Shown here: positions 9,195 to 18,739 of the stretch, one piece after another
How the letters are laid out: every line of letters starts with the position of its first letter
Numbering within the stretch: position 1 is the first letter of the stretch
Assembly (NCBI GenBank): GCA_963809825.1
Contig: CAWELJ010000004.1
Span: 248,001-312,000, forward strand
DNA: 64,000 bases
Source of the DNA: Bog-473 sp963809825
GTDB taxonomy: Bacteria; Actinomycetota; Acidimicrobiia; Acidimicrobiales; RAAP-2
Reading direction: 5' to 3'
The notes under the pieces: generated by a model
What the model saw: only the letters and a program-made list of their open reading frames with translations
Told to the model about the DNA's origin: nothing
Databases searched by the model: none
Made by a program: the position numbers and the translations under genes

Positions 9195-10046
9195 TCAGGC
9201 GGACCGGGAGCCCGAACGCGCCTCGGTCGGCTCGAGGGCGGAGAGGAACGCCACGATCTCCTTCGTGAGCCGCTTCGGCCGCAGCCGCAGCTCGAGTGGC
9301 GACAGGGCCCGGACGAGCACGCCGTTCGGCATCCGCCCGACGAGGCCGACCGCGTCGTCGAACGGGTGGATGAAGTCGTGGCGGTGCGCCAGCACGAGCG
9401 TCGGGACGGCGATGGCGCGGCGTTGTTCCTGGGTGGGCGCCACCGGGCCGACCAGCACGCCGTGCAGGACGGCGGACGTCGCGTCCGGAGGCAGCGAGGC
9501 GGCGTTCAGCACGCTGTTGAGCGGGCCGAACCTCGTCCGGGGGAGCCGGCGCAGCATTCCCGACGTCAGGTTCAACGCGTGTCGTCCGTAGTGCGCGGCC
9601 AGGACCATCGGCACGAACACCATGGCCGCCGCCGGGACCGCGCGCTCCAGCACCGGCATCTCGAGGACCAACCCCCGGACGCGCTCCGGGTAGCGGGTGG
9701 CCGCGAACAGGCTCACGTTGGCACCGAGCGAGAGGCCGCCCAGCACGGCCCGCTCTACCCCGAGGTGGTCCAACAGCGCGACGACCTGGTCCGCGTAACT
9801 GTCGATGCGGTAGGTCGAGGCGTGGGTCGGCTTGTCACTGCGCCCGTGACCGAGCAGGTCCAAGAGCGCGACCCGGTAACCCTGCTCGGCGAGCGCCTGG
9901 GCGATGCCGCGGTTCAGCTCGGCGTCGAGCAGCAGGCCGTGCAGGTACACGATCAGGGGACTGGCGGAGGAGCCGTAGACGTCGTAGACGAGGCGGTGAC
10001 CGTGATCGGTGAAGGAGAGGTCGAATTCCACCGGGATCACGCTCAT
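9195..10046 (-). CDS. Alpha/beta-fold hydrolase
   Basis: A soluble hydrolase of 283 residues. Visible elements are the oxyanion loop YLHGLLLDAELN, DLLGHGRSDKP, the nucleophile elbow GLSLGAN (catalytic Ser), and a late HRHDFIHPFDD region that can supply the Asp and His. There is no signal peptide. It converges with the oxidoreductase operon to its left and has no obvious metabolic partner, so the ester or related substrate cannot be assigned. Confidence 0.8.
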   Translation of the reverse strand: MSVIPVEFDLSFTDHGHRLVYDVYGSSASPLIVYLHGLLLDAELNRGIAQALAEQGYRVALLDLLGHGRSDKPTHASTYRIDSYADQVVALLDHLGVERAVLGGLSLGANVSLFAATRYPERVRGLVLEMPVLERAVPAAAMVFVPMVLAAHYGRHALNLTSGMLRRLPRTRFGPLNSVLNAASLPPDATSAVLHGVLVGPVAPTQEQRRAIAVPTLVLAHRHDFIHPFDDAVGLVGRMPNGVLVRALSPLELRLRPKRLTKEIVAFLSALEPTEARSGSRSA

Positions 10047-10451
10047 GGGTCCACGCTAGGCACGACGGCCGGCCGGGAACAGAGCCGTTCGGCAGGTGTT
10101 GCCGTCCCGAACCGTGCGGAGTCCGGCGGACACATCCCCAGGACAGGGCTCCGGTACAGCGCGGCCTGTCGCCACGACCATTTGAACAGTGGGTTTCGCC
10201 CTCCATCCGTGGCCGGCGACACCAGCAGGGTTCGTACAAGTGGATGAGCCCACCGAGGCGGTCCGATGCGAGCGGGGCAGGGATTCGGGCTGGACAAGCT
10301 GTCGAAGATATGCACCCACCGTGGACGCATGCGGAGATCCGCGCGATCATGACCTTGGAGCACATACGGCAACTCGAGCCAGCCTTGTCAGACGCAGGCA
10401 CCGTCGACTCTTTGGTCTCCTAGTGGACGATTGGGAGGGAAATCGGACGCG
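10047..10451. other. Intergenic stretch without a recognisable gene
   Basis: About 400 bases between the hydrolase and the small membrane protein. Short open frames exist on both strands but lack codon bias and family similarity. The only useful element is GGGAGG near 10434, a weak ribosome-binding site for the gene that starts at 10452. I see no RNA gene or repeat here. Confidence 0.5.
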
Positions 10452-10820
10452 ATGCTGAACATCCGCGGGAGACGGCTCTCCTTGACCTTCCTGATCGGTC
10501 TCACGATTCTGCTCGTGGAGCTCGGCGCCGTGGCCTACGTGCACATTTCTGGCAGCGATGAGCGGTATCTCGCATGGGCACCGAACGACTACGCCGTGGT
10601 GTACAGCATCTCGACGTCGGTTCACGGTCATGCGTTGACTCCCGAGCAGGTCGCGGACCGCTACGGCGTTGCTGCGCACGGACTCTGGGAGTACTCCCCT
10701 CAGCAATTGATCGACATCTTGAACCGGTATGAAAGCAGCTACGCCGCCGGACAAGACGCCGTGGTAACCCTTCACTACAGCCTGGACGGCCACCCGACGC
10801 AGACATGGCGTCGGCCATGA
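10452..10820 (+). CDS. Small membrane-anchored protein of unknown function
   Basis: A 122-residue protein that I do not recognise. Residues 8-28 form one hydrophobic helix (SLTFLIGLTILLVELGAVAY), and the rest is a hydrophilic, probably extracytoplasmic domain with VYSISTSVHGHALTPEQVADRYG. The ATG at 10452 is preferred over a TTG at 10431 because GGGAGG lies between them. Its stop overlaps the ATG at 10817 of the HTTM-like gene (ATGA), so the two are probably co-translated. Its own frame is intact, unlike the next two genes. Confidence 0.6.
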   Translation: MLNIRGRRLSLTFLIGLTILLVELGAVAYVHISGSDERYLAWAPNDYAVVYSISTSVHGHALTPEQVADRYGVAAHGLWEYSPQQLIDILNRYESSYAAGQDAVVTLHYSLDGHPTQTWRRP

Positions 10821-11958
10821 CGCGCAATGTCACCTCGTTGTCAGACGGGGAGACCGACACCTCGAGAAGAGCAGCGATCCGAGCCCCGTGGAATCCCCTC
10901 GTCATCCATGGGACTCCAATGCAACCGAGTCTTCTCTTGATGTCCAAGTTCGTGGTCCTGTGCTTCATCCTCGAACATCAGGTCAGCGTCCTCCCCTTCC
11001 ACCTCGTACCCTTCGTCGATTTCCTCCGCCACCTCGGCACGCCATCGCAGTTTCACCATGGCCTGCAGGTCGTGTTCGCACTCGCGGCGATAGGCCTGTT
11101 CTTCAACCGTTGGGTGCGTGCGGCCTCAATCGTTGCGGGCGGGGTGATCCTGCTCGGGATCGCCTCGTCCATACCGTTCTACGAGAACAACCGTCTCTAC
11201 GCCGGCCTCTTCTTGTACTCGCTGGCTTGAATGGTCCCGAAGAGGAGCCATGGCTGTTGCGATTTCAGGTCGTGCTCATGTACTTCGCTGCTGCCCCAAC
11301 AAGGTGCTGCTCGTGGATTGGCGAGCCGGCTTCTTCATGGATTCGTGGCTTCGTTGGCCGGGTTTCGACGGCCACGCCCTGTGGGCCGAGCTCGCAGGAC
11401 ACTTCCCTCCCCGCGTGCTCGCCACCTTCGTGAGCTGGGCAGCTATCGTCACCGAATTCGCGCTCGCGGTGGGGTTCGCCGTCAAGAAGTTGTGGCCCTT
11501 CGCCATTTGGTTCGGAATCGCTTACCACACCAGCCTTACGTTCTTCATGAACCGCACCTTCGGCATGTTCTGGTTCGCGGCCTCCGCTTCGTACCTTGCC
11601 TTCGTGCGGTGGCCCGACGACCACGCGACCGTCCGGTTCGCCCCGGCAACTATGGCGGGCGCCTGTTGCGACGGATCGACTTTGAAGATGCGTTCGATTG
11701 GCAACCAACGTGACATAGCGGTTTGGGGTGGCGACCGCCCGCTGGACCTACCGAATTGGCGTGCCGGAGGCCGTGTTCTGGTCGCAACCGGTCACCTAGT
11801 TCGCATTTGCGGTCCTCGCCGCCCAGCCGGGAGTTGCGCCGAGGATTTCGGCGAGCATCGTCCTGCTTGTCCTCCTCGCAGTGGCCGTCGACGCTGTCCT
11901 CGAGGCGCTGCAGGGGCGAATGGGAAGAGTGCGGGTCTCAACGCTTCCCGTCGCGTAA
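10817..11958 (+). pseudogene. HTTM-family multi-pass membrane protein, broken by several single-base deletions
   Basis: Conserved protein sequence continues across three reading frames. The first part (10817-11230) has SKFVVLCFILEHQ and ENNRLYAGLFLYSLA. It resumes one base out with NGPEEEPWLLRFQVVLMYFAAA, then again with NKVLLVDWRAGFFMDSWLRWPGF through FGMFWFAASASYLAF, then with GGRLLRRIDFEDAFDWQP. Each join is repaired by adding one base, for example at 11228-11231 where GCTTGAATGG would become GCTTGGAATGG. A last hydrophobic segment (11820-11950) has its own in-frame TAG. The family resembles the vitamin-K-carboxylase-like HTTM proteins. Either a decaying gene or uncorrected indel errors in the assembly. 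Confidence 0.65.
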
Positions 11959-12075
11959 CCAGGAACGCCCCCCGCTGAGACCCGAGGCCGAAGGGGTCGA
12001 CGCGGGGCCGCCGTGGGCACGAGCGGGCGGAAGGAAGAGTCAATGCAACATCGACGGTGTCCGAGCTTGGGCTGT

Positions 12076-13503
12076 TCAGTCGGGGCCGCGCAGATGGACC
12101 AGGGCGGATCTGGCCGCGTTGAACCCGCACATCCCGTGCACCCCTGCCCCCGGCGGCGTCGACGCCGAACACAGGTAGACGCCTCGGAGCGGTGTCCGGT
12201 ATGTGCTCCAGCTTCCGTTCGGTCTGAACAGCGTTTGGCGAGGCGATGCCAGACCTCCGCCAATGTCACCACCTACGTAGTTGGGATTGTGATGCTCGAT
12301 CTCCACCGCGGTCCTGGTGGCCCTTGCGAGCACAGGTCGCGAAACCCCGGGGCGAAACGTTCGATCTGGGACTCGATGCGCTCGGTCATGTCGACCGGCG
12401 ACCCCGAGGGCACGTGACAGTAGGCCCACAGCGTGCAGCGCCCAGCCGGTGCGCGCGTTGGGTCGATGACGCCCGGCTGGGCCACGAGGCAGTAGGGACC
12501 TCGGGGTGCCGGCCCGCAGCGACCTCCGACTCAGCGCGTGATATTTCCTCGAAAGTGCCGCCCAGGTGGACGGTTCCGGCTTCCCGGCAAGCTGCAGCTT
12601 CCCACGGGACCGGGCCATCGAGCGCCCAGTCGACCTTGCACACACCAGGTCCGTACCTGAAGCGCTCGAGGGATCGCCGGTAACGCACCGGCAAACGGTC
12701 GGTTGCGAGATCGAGCAGCTGGCGCGGTGACACGTCGAGCATCACCAGCTTTGTCTCGGGAGCTCGTCAAGGGTACGCACCCACTGCCCGGTCCGCACGT
12801 GTCCGCCGAGCGATTCGAGCTCGTTCACGAGCGCGTCGGTCACCCGAGAACTTCCTCCTTGTACGACTGGCCACCCCGACGAATGCGCCATCATTGTGAA
12901 CAAGAGGGCGTAGGAGCCTGTCAACGGCTTGTTCAGTGGAACCATCGCGTGCCCGGCGGCTCCAGCGAGAAGGCCACGGACCTCTTCGGTGTGGAAGCTC
13001 CCGGCGAGTCGACGCGCCGATGGAACGCCTCTCAGGGCGAAGCGCATCATCGCCCGCGGATGAGCGGGGATCGACCTGAGAGGCGCGAGGACGGTGGGGA
13101 TGATCTGTCGCACGTCTCGCACGAGTGGTGCGAAGATCCGGCGGTATTCGAGAGCGTCCGGGCCAAGACCCGCTGCGGTCTCGTCGACAGAACCCATCAC
13201 GGCTCCTGCGCGCCCTCCGTCGAGCGGATGGGCGAACGCCACCTTTGGTGTGCAGAGCTTCACGCCCTGAGCCTCCAGGTCGATACCGCGGAAGAACGGG
13301 GACTCCACGAGGAGGGGGTGGACCGCCGAACAGACGTCGTGGAGGTAGCCGGGAAGTGTGAGCTCCTCCGATCGGCATCCGCCACCCGGGGTGTCGCTCC
13401 CCTCGTAGACGTCGACTGCAAGACCTGCCCGGGCCAGAGTTACGGCTGCAGCCAGACCGTTCGGGCCCGATCCGACGACAACGGCGTCGAGCGACCTCAT
13501 CAT
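12076..13503 (-). pseudogene. Phytoene-desaturase-like FAD-dependent oxidoreductase, frameshifted at three points
   Basis: The 5' part (13503 to about 12750) encodes a clear FAD domain, DAVVVGSGPNGLAAAVTLARAG, then GGGCRSEELTLPGYLHDVCSAVHP, typical of the NAD(P)/FAD phytoene-dehydrogenase-like family. It meets a false stop near 12742; the sequence continues one base out with SPRQLLDLATDRLPVRYRRSL and CKVDWALDGPVPW, shifts again near 12480 (QPGVIDPTRAP..LWAYCHVPSG) and again near 12310 (EIEHHNPNYVGGDIGGG). All three shifts are single missing bases. Restored length would be about 475 residues, normal for the family. The neighbouring HTTM gene shows the same damage. The carotenoid-like substrate is unknown. 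Confidence 0.7.
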
Positions 13504-13689
13504 TGTTCACCGTAATGGCGTGGACATCCCGGGGCTGCCTGGCACACCACGGCCGACTGCCTCATGGCCACGGCGCCGCCTCCACTGCGAGGCTGGTCCG
13601 GCCGCCGAGAGTGCCTATCTGGCTTTCAAGACCAGATTCACCCAGGTTTGTCGCGTAGAGGAGCCGAGATACTCGTCGGGACCCCAGCG

Positions 13690-13773
<84 letters not shown>

Positions 13774-13907
13774 GAGTGACCGGACAACAGTAGTCGCTGG
13801 CCGGTCGGCCCAGGATCGCCCCTCGGGGGCGCCGGGGCACAGGTGACCAGGTCAGACGCCTGCCGAATCCCTGCCGATCGCACCGTACCGGTATTCTCTG
13901 GGGAACC

Positions 13908-14564
13908 ATGGGACTCCAGCAGTTTGAGGAGCGCCTCGAGCGTCTGGTGGAGGGCACGTTGGCCAAGCCATTTCGGAGCAACCTGCAGCCGGTCGAAATC
14001 GGCCGCCGGTTGACGAGGGAGATGGACCTGCACCGACGGGTGGGGGTACGGGGCCTCATCGCGCCCAACGCGTTCGCCGTCACGCTGTCACCGGCGGACG
14101 TCAGCCGCTTCGCCAACTTCATCGACGCGCTCTCCCGGGAGCTCGCCGACGCCGCCCGGGAGCACGCCCGGATCGAGGGCTACTCCTTCGTCGGCCCGGT
14201 CGAGGTGGAGATCTTCGAGGGATCGAACCTCAAGCCCGGTCGCTTCACCGTCAGCGCGGAGGTGCACGAGAGCGAGGACGGCGGGTTCCTGGCCGAGGTG
14301 GTCCTGCCCGACGGCAGGCGGGTGACCGTGGGCTCGGAGCCGCTGGTGATCGGGCGGCTCCCCGAATGCGAGGTCGTCCTGGCCGACTCCAACGTCAGCC
14401 GGCGCCACGCCGAACTGCGCCGGAAGGGTGATGGCGTGTTCGTCACCGATCTCGGGTCCACCAACGGGACGAGGGTCAACGGCACCCCCGTCCGAGAACA
14501 GCTGCTCGCCAGCGGGGACGAGGTCAGCGTGGGGTCGACCAGGCTCATCTTCGAAATGTCGTGA
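13908..14564 (+). CDS. fhaA: FhaA: DUF3662 and FHA domain protein
   Basis: A 218-residue cytoplasmic phosphothreonine-binding adaptor. Residues 1-115 form the DUF3662 domain (MGLQQFEERLERLVEGTLAKPF..., DLHRRVGVRG). Residues about 130-218 form an FHA domain with the canonical GR (LVIGRLPECEV), SRRHAEL and LGSTNGTRVNG. In mycobacteria FhaA binds phosphorylated MviN and links PknB to peptidoglycan precursor flipping. Its stop overlaps the GTG of fhaB, the conserved actinobacterial order. Confidence 0.93.
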   Translation: MGLQQFEERLERLVEGTLAKPFRSNLQPVEIGRRLTREMDLHRRVGVRGLIAPNAFAVTLSPADVSRFANFIDALSRELADAAREHARIEGYSFVGPVEVEIFEGSNLKPGRFTVSAEVHESEDGGFLAEVVLPDGRRVTVGSEPLVIGRLPECEVVLADSNVSRRHAELRRKGDGVFVTDLGSTNGTRVNGTPVREQLLASGDEVSVGSTRLIFEMS

Positions 14565-15094
14565 CCGCTCCGCATGCGCTGGCGATCCTGGTCGCCACGC
14601 AGAACCTGAATGCCGTCCTCCGCGTCATGCAATGGGGGGTCATCGCGTTGATCTTCCTCTTCTTCCTGCGCGTGATCCGCGCCGTCTGGGTCGAGATGAG
14701 TCCGGCCACCATTCGCAAGTCGCGCTCGGAGCGGCGCCAGGAGAAGCGCCAGGAGCGTGACGCGAACCGGCCACCCGACCGCCCCAAGGAGAGTCGCCGC
14801 CGCCAGCTGTACCTCAAGGTGGTGGAGCCGGCGGCGCATGCCGGGCGCACCTACGACCTCGATGACGAGCTGACCATCGGGCGATCACCCGGGTGCGGCG
14901 TGTCCACGCCCGAGGACATCTACACCTCGACGCTGCACGCGCGGCTCTTCCGCCGCGGCGACCAACTCTGGGTCGAGGACCTCGGCTCGACCAACGGGAC
15001 CTTCGTCAACCGCGAGCAGATCACCCAGGCGGTTCGCCTCGGCAAGGGTGATCTCCTCCAGATCGGCTCGACCGTGTTCGAGGTCGCGCGGTGA
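14561..15094 (+). CDS. fhaB: FhaB (FipA-like) membrane-anchored FHA protein
   Basis: A 177-residue protein: N-terminal transmembrane helix (residues 24-44, MQWGVIALIFLFFLRVIRAVW), a basic Arg/Lys-rich linker (about 52-80), then an FHA domain with TIGRSPGCGV, STLHARLF and DLGSTNGTFVN. Homologues are PknB substrates that sit at the division site and link FtsZ and cell-wall synthesis. The GTG start at 14561 overlaps fhaA, and its stop overlaps pstP. Confidence 0.92.
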   Translation: MTAPHALAILVATQNLNAVLRVMQWGVIALIFLFFLRVIRAVWVEMSPATIRKSRSERRQEKRQERDANRPPDRPKESRRRQLYLKVVEPAAHAGRTYDLDDELTIGRSPGCGVSTPEDIYTSTLHARLFRRGDQLWVEDLGSTNGTFVNREQITQAVRLGKGDLLQIGSTVFEVAR

Positions 15095-16695
15095 CGGTGT
15101 TGCGCTCGGGTTCGGCGACCGACGTCGGACGGGTGCGCACCGTCAACCAGGATTTCCCCCTCGAGCGGTCCAATCTGTACGCGGTGGCCGACGGCATGGG
15201 TGGTCACGTCGGCGGGGAGGTCGCGGCGCGGGTCGCCGTCGAGACGCTCGACCAGGCCTTCGAGAGGGCGCCGACGGTTGCCGGCCTGCGCGAGGCGTTC
15301 TCGGAGGCCAACGCGGCGGTGTGGCAGGAGAGTCAGGCCAACGCCGACCTGCGCGGCATGGGCACCACCCTGACGGCGATGGCCCTGGTCGGCGGCGCCG
15401 ACGGCCGGGACGCGCTCACCCTCGCCAACGTCGGGGACTCGCGGGCCTACGTGTTCTCCGGCGGGGGGCTGGTCCAGGTGACCGACGACCACAGCCTGGC
15501 CGAGGAGCGGATGCGCCACGGCGAGATGACCGAGGCCGAGGCGGCGGTCCACCCCCAGCGTCACATCCTGACGCGGGCCCTCGGCGTGTCCTCCGAGGTG
15601 GAGACGGACATGTGGGAGCTCGAGCTGCACACCGGCGACCGGGTGCTCCTGTGCTCCGACGGCCTGAGCAACGAGGTGGGGATCGACGAGATGTCCGACA
15701 TCCTGGGCACGGTGGACGACCCCGGGGAGGCCGCACACCGCCTCGTCGAGGCGGCCAACGCGCACGGGGGTGCGGACAACATCACCGTCGTCATCGTCGA
15801 CGTGCAGGTGGGCGAGGAGGGGCACGGGACGGTCGCCAAGGTCACGCCCCTCGGGCTCGGCGCGGCCGCCGCCGTGGGTGCCGCCGCAGCCGCCACCACC
15901 GCCGCCGTGCCGGCCGTCGGGCCCGCGCCGCACCCCGGCGCAGCGGGAGCGGCGGGGGTCTCGGACCTCACCGGCTCCTATGCGGCCACCCCGGGCGGTG
16001 TTCCGACCGCCGCCGTCGGGGTGGACGACACGCTCGCTCCGGGCGCCCGCCTCGGCTTCGGCGACGAGCAGGCGACGCTCGCGGGCGAGGGTCCGCGCAG
16101 CGACGAGTTCTTCATGGGGACGGCCACCTCGGTGCCCGTGGCCCGCTCGACCACCCGGGTGCCGCCCACGCCGGGCCCCCGCCGCGTACCGACCGAGAAG
16201 GAGAGCCGTGGCGCGCGCCGCCGGCGTCTCGGGGTCCCGCGGCGGGTCACGCCCCGGGTCATCGGGTTCATCCTCCTGGTGGCCGCCGTGCCGGTGGCGG
16301 CGTACTACGTCCTGCGCTGGTACGCCTACGACAACTGGACGGTGACCCTGCAGGGGAACCAGGTCGTGGTCAAGCAGGGCCAGGTGGGCGGCGTGCTGTG
16401 GTTCCACCCCAGGGTCGTGTACCGGCCGGCCGGTGTGACGACGACCAAGATCCCCTTCGTTGCCATTACCGCGGTGCGCGCCGGCATACAGGAGCCTTCG
16501 TTGAGAGCCGCCAAGGACTACATCGGCCGCCTCACCGCCACGACCACGACCACGAGCACGACCACCACCACGACCACGACCCAGGGGAACCAGTCGCAGG
16601 CGCCTCCACCCCCCGCCCCCTCGTCGACCACCACCACGGCCGCGGTGACCACGACGACGACACCGGTGACGACCACGACCGTCGCGGCGCCGTGA
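15091..16695 (+). CDS. pstP: PstP: membrane PP2C-type Ser/Thr protein phosphatase
   Basis: Dephosphorylates PknB and its substrates. The N-terminal PP2C domain (about 1-240) shows TVNQD, the metal-binding VADGMGGH (Asp34), NVGDSRAY, LCSDGLSNEV and ADNITVVIVD. A long Ala/Pro juxtamembrane linker precedes one transmembrane helix at about residues 390-410. The extracytoplasmic part ends in a Thr-rich, Pro-containing tail encoded by ACC/ACG repeats. At 534 residues it is slightly longer than the mycobacterial homologue because of linker and tail. GTG start overlaps fhaB by 4 nt. The rodA and pbpA genes usually placed next are missing; pknB follows after 53 nt. Confidence 0.92.
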   Translation: MTVLRSGSATDVGRVRTVNQDFPLERSNLYAVADGMGGHVGGEVAARVAVETLDQAFERAPTVAGLREAFSEANAAVWQESQANADLRGMGTTLTAMALVGGADGRDALTLANVGDSRAYVFSGGGLVQVTDDHSLAEERMRHGEMTEAEAAVHPQRHILTRALGVSSEVETDMWELELHTGDRVLLCSDGLSNEVGIDEMSDILGTVDDPGEAAHRLVEAANAHGGADNITVVIVDVQVGEEGHGTVAKVTPLGLGAAAAVGAAAAATTAAVPAVGPAPHPGAAGAAGVSDLTGSYAATPGGVPTAAVGVDDTLAPGARLGFGDEQATLAGEGPRSDEFFMGTATSVPVARSTTRVPPTPGPRRVPTEKESRGARRRRLGVPRRVTPRVIGFILLVAAVPVAAYYVLRWYAYDNWTVTLQGNQVVVKQGQVGGVLWFHPRVVYRPAGVTTTKIPFVAITAVRAGIQEPSLRAAKDYIGRLTATTTTTSTTTTTTTTQGNQSQAPPPPAPSSTTTTAAVTTTTTPVTTTTVAAP

Positions 16696-16748
16696 GCCTC
16701 GCGCTCGTACCCCGTCGCCGAAGGCGCCCAGCGTAGGCTCAGGGCGCC

Positions 16749-18731
16749 ATGCAACCCGTCGACAATCCACGCGTGTATTCGGGCCGCTACGAGCTGACCC
16801 ACCTGGTCGCTCGTGGCGGCATGGCCCAGGTGTACCGCGCCATGGACCTGCAGTTGGACCGGCCGGTGGCGCTGAAGGTCCTCTTCCCCGAGCTCTCGGT
16901 CGACCGCACGTTCGTCGAGCGGTTCCGCCGCGAGGCACAGGCCGCCGCCAACCTGTCCCACCCGAACATCGTGCCCGTCTTCGACTGGGGCGAGGACGAC
17001 GGCGCCTACTTCATCGTGATGGAGTACATCGACGGCCGCCCGCTCTCCGCCGTCCTGCGCGACCCCCAACCCGTCCCACCGACCCAGATCGCCACCATCG
17101 GCGCCGGCGTGGCCGCCGCGCTCGCCTTCGCGCACCGCCACGGCGTGGTGCACCGGGACGTGAAGCCGGGCAACGTCCTCATCACGCCGGAGGGGGACGT
17201 CAAGGTGACGGACTTCGGCATTGCCCGGGCCGTCAACACCGAGGAGAGCCTGACCCAGACCGGCGCCGTCATGGGCACGGCGGCCTACTTCTCGCCCGAA
17301 CAGGCCGAGGGGAAGGGCGTCGACTCCCGGAGCGACATCTACTCGCTCGGCGTGGTCCTCTACGAGATGGCGGCGGGCCGGCCGCCCTTCACGGGTGACT
17401 CGCCGGTAGCCGTGGCCTCCAAGCACGTGCGGGACACGCCCCCACTGCCCCGTGAGGTCAACCCGCAGGTGCCGGTGGCGCTCGAGGCCGTGATCATGAA
17501 GGCGATGGCCAAGCTCCCGGACGACCGCTACCGGACGGCCGAGGAGCTGCGGGCGGACCTGCTGCGCTTCGCCGACGGCCGCCCGGTCGAGGCGGCGGAT
17601 CCCGGCGTGACCACCATGCTGGCCGCGGTGGGGGTCACAGAGGCCGTCCCCACGACGACGGGCCGGACGATGGCCGTTCCCGCCGACGGCGGCCCACCCT
17701 TGGCGAACCGGGACGATCTCGAGCGTCAGAAGCGGACGCGCCGCCTCGTCATCGTGCTCATCGCGCTCCTGGTCGCCCTCGCGGTGATCGCCTTCTTCCT
17801 GCTGCGCTCGGTTCTCGGAGGCAATGTCACCGTGCCCAACGTCGTGGGGGACACGACGAGCGTCGCCGCCCAGACGCTGCAGAACGACAACCTGACCGTG
17901 GGCACGACCACCTTCCACTCCAGCACGCAGCCCAGGGGCATCGTGCTGTCGACCAACCCGGCGCCCGGTGCGTCGGTGGGGAAGGACTCCAAGGTCAACC
18001 TCGTGGTCAGCGGCGGTCCCAACGTCCCGATCGTGACGGTACCCTCCGTCAAGGGCAAGCAGCTGGCGACCGCCATCCAACTGATCCAGGCTGCGGGCCT
18101 GACCTACAAGGTCAGGAACGTGGGGAGCAACCAGCCCGTCGGCACGGTCCTCGACCAAAGCCCGGCCGGCGGCGCCAAGGTGAAGGCGACCGTCCCGGTG
18201 CAGCTGACCGTCTCGGGCACGCAGACGTCGGTCACAGTGCCGAGCGTGCTCGGGCAGTCACCGGCGTCGGCCGGCTCCGCCCTGACGCAGGCCGGGCTGA
18301 ACGTCGGGAGCCAGAGCAATGCGTGCTCGAACCAGTTCCCGCAACAGGGGCTGGTGTCGTCCCAGAGCCCGGCCGGCGGCCAGACCGTCCCGCCGAACAC
18401 GCCGGTCAACCTCGTCGTGTCGAACGGACCCTGCATCTCGGTCCCGAACGTGGTCGGCCAGTCGGCCGGCGCCGCGCAGTCGGCCATCACCGGCGCCGGG
18501 CTCGTCGCCAACCAGACCACCGACACGACGTGCCCCAACGGAGCCACGCCGGGCAACGTCGACACCCAGACACCGGCTCCGGCCACCCAGGTGGCCAACG
18601 GCACCACGGTGAACATCTCGGTCTGCCAGTCGACGTCGACCACCACCACCACGACCACGACCCCGTCGTCGACCACGACCACGTCGACGACGGCACCCCC
18701 GCACGTCGTGCACCGCCGGCCCGGCGGCTGA
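16749..18731 (+). CDS. pknB: PknB-type Ser/Thr protein kinase with four PASTA domains
   Basis: A receptor-like kinase controlling growth and division. The kinase domain (1-275) has the Gly-rich loop LVARGGMAQVY, the ATP Lys43, catalytic HRDVKPGNV (Asp137), DFG (Asp155) and the activation-loop Thr-rich ESLTQTGAVMGTAAYFSPEQ. A transmembrane helix spans about 333-354. Four extracellular PASTA repeats follow (each beginning V-P-N/S-V, near residues 359, 427, 496 and 563) and are expected to bind muropeptides. The last 30 residues are Thr-rich. At 660 residues it is near the usual 620-670. It converges on the trpG/pabA gene with only 8 nt between stops. Confidence 0.95.
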   Translation: MQPVDNPRVYSGRYELTHLVARGGMAQVYRAMDLQLDRPVALKVLFPELSVDRTFVERFRREAQAAANLSHPNIVPVFDWGEDDGAYFIVMEYIDGRPLSAVLRDPQPVPPTQIATIGAGVAAALAFAHRHGVVHRDVKPGNVLITPEGDVKVTDFGIARAVNTEESLTQTGAVMGTAAYFSPEQAEGKGVDSRSDIYSLGVVLYEMAAGRPPFTGDSPVAVASKHVRDTPPLPREVNPQVPVALEAVIMKAMAKLPDDRYRTAEELRADLLRFADGRPVEAADPGVTTMLAAVGVTEAVPTTTGRTMAVPADGGPPLANRDDLERQKRTRRLVIVLIALLVALAVIAFFLLRSVLGGNVTVPNVVGDTTSVAAQTLQNDNLTVGTTTFHSSTQPRGIVLSTNPAPGASVGKDSKVNLVVSGGPNVPIVTVPSVKGKQLATAIQLIQAAGLTYKVRNVGSNQPVGTVLDQSPAGGAKVKATVPVQLTVSGTQTSVTVPSVLGQSPASAGSALTQAGLNVGSQSNACSNQFPQQGLVSSQSPAGGQTVPPNTPVNLVVSNGPCISVPNVVGQSAGAAQSAITGAGLVANQTTDTTCPNGATPGNVDTQTPAPATQVANGTTVNISVCQSTSTTTTTTTTPSSTTTTSTTAPPHVVHRRPGG

Positions 18732-18739
18732 CAGAGGAC

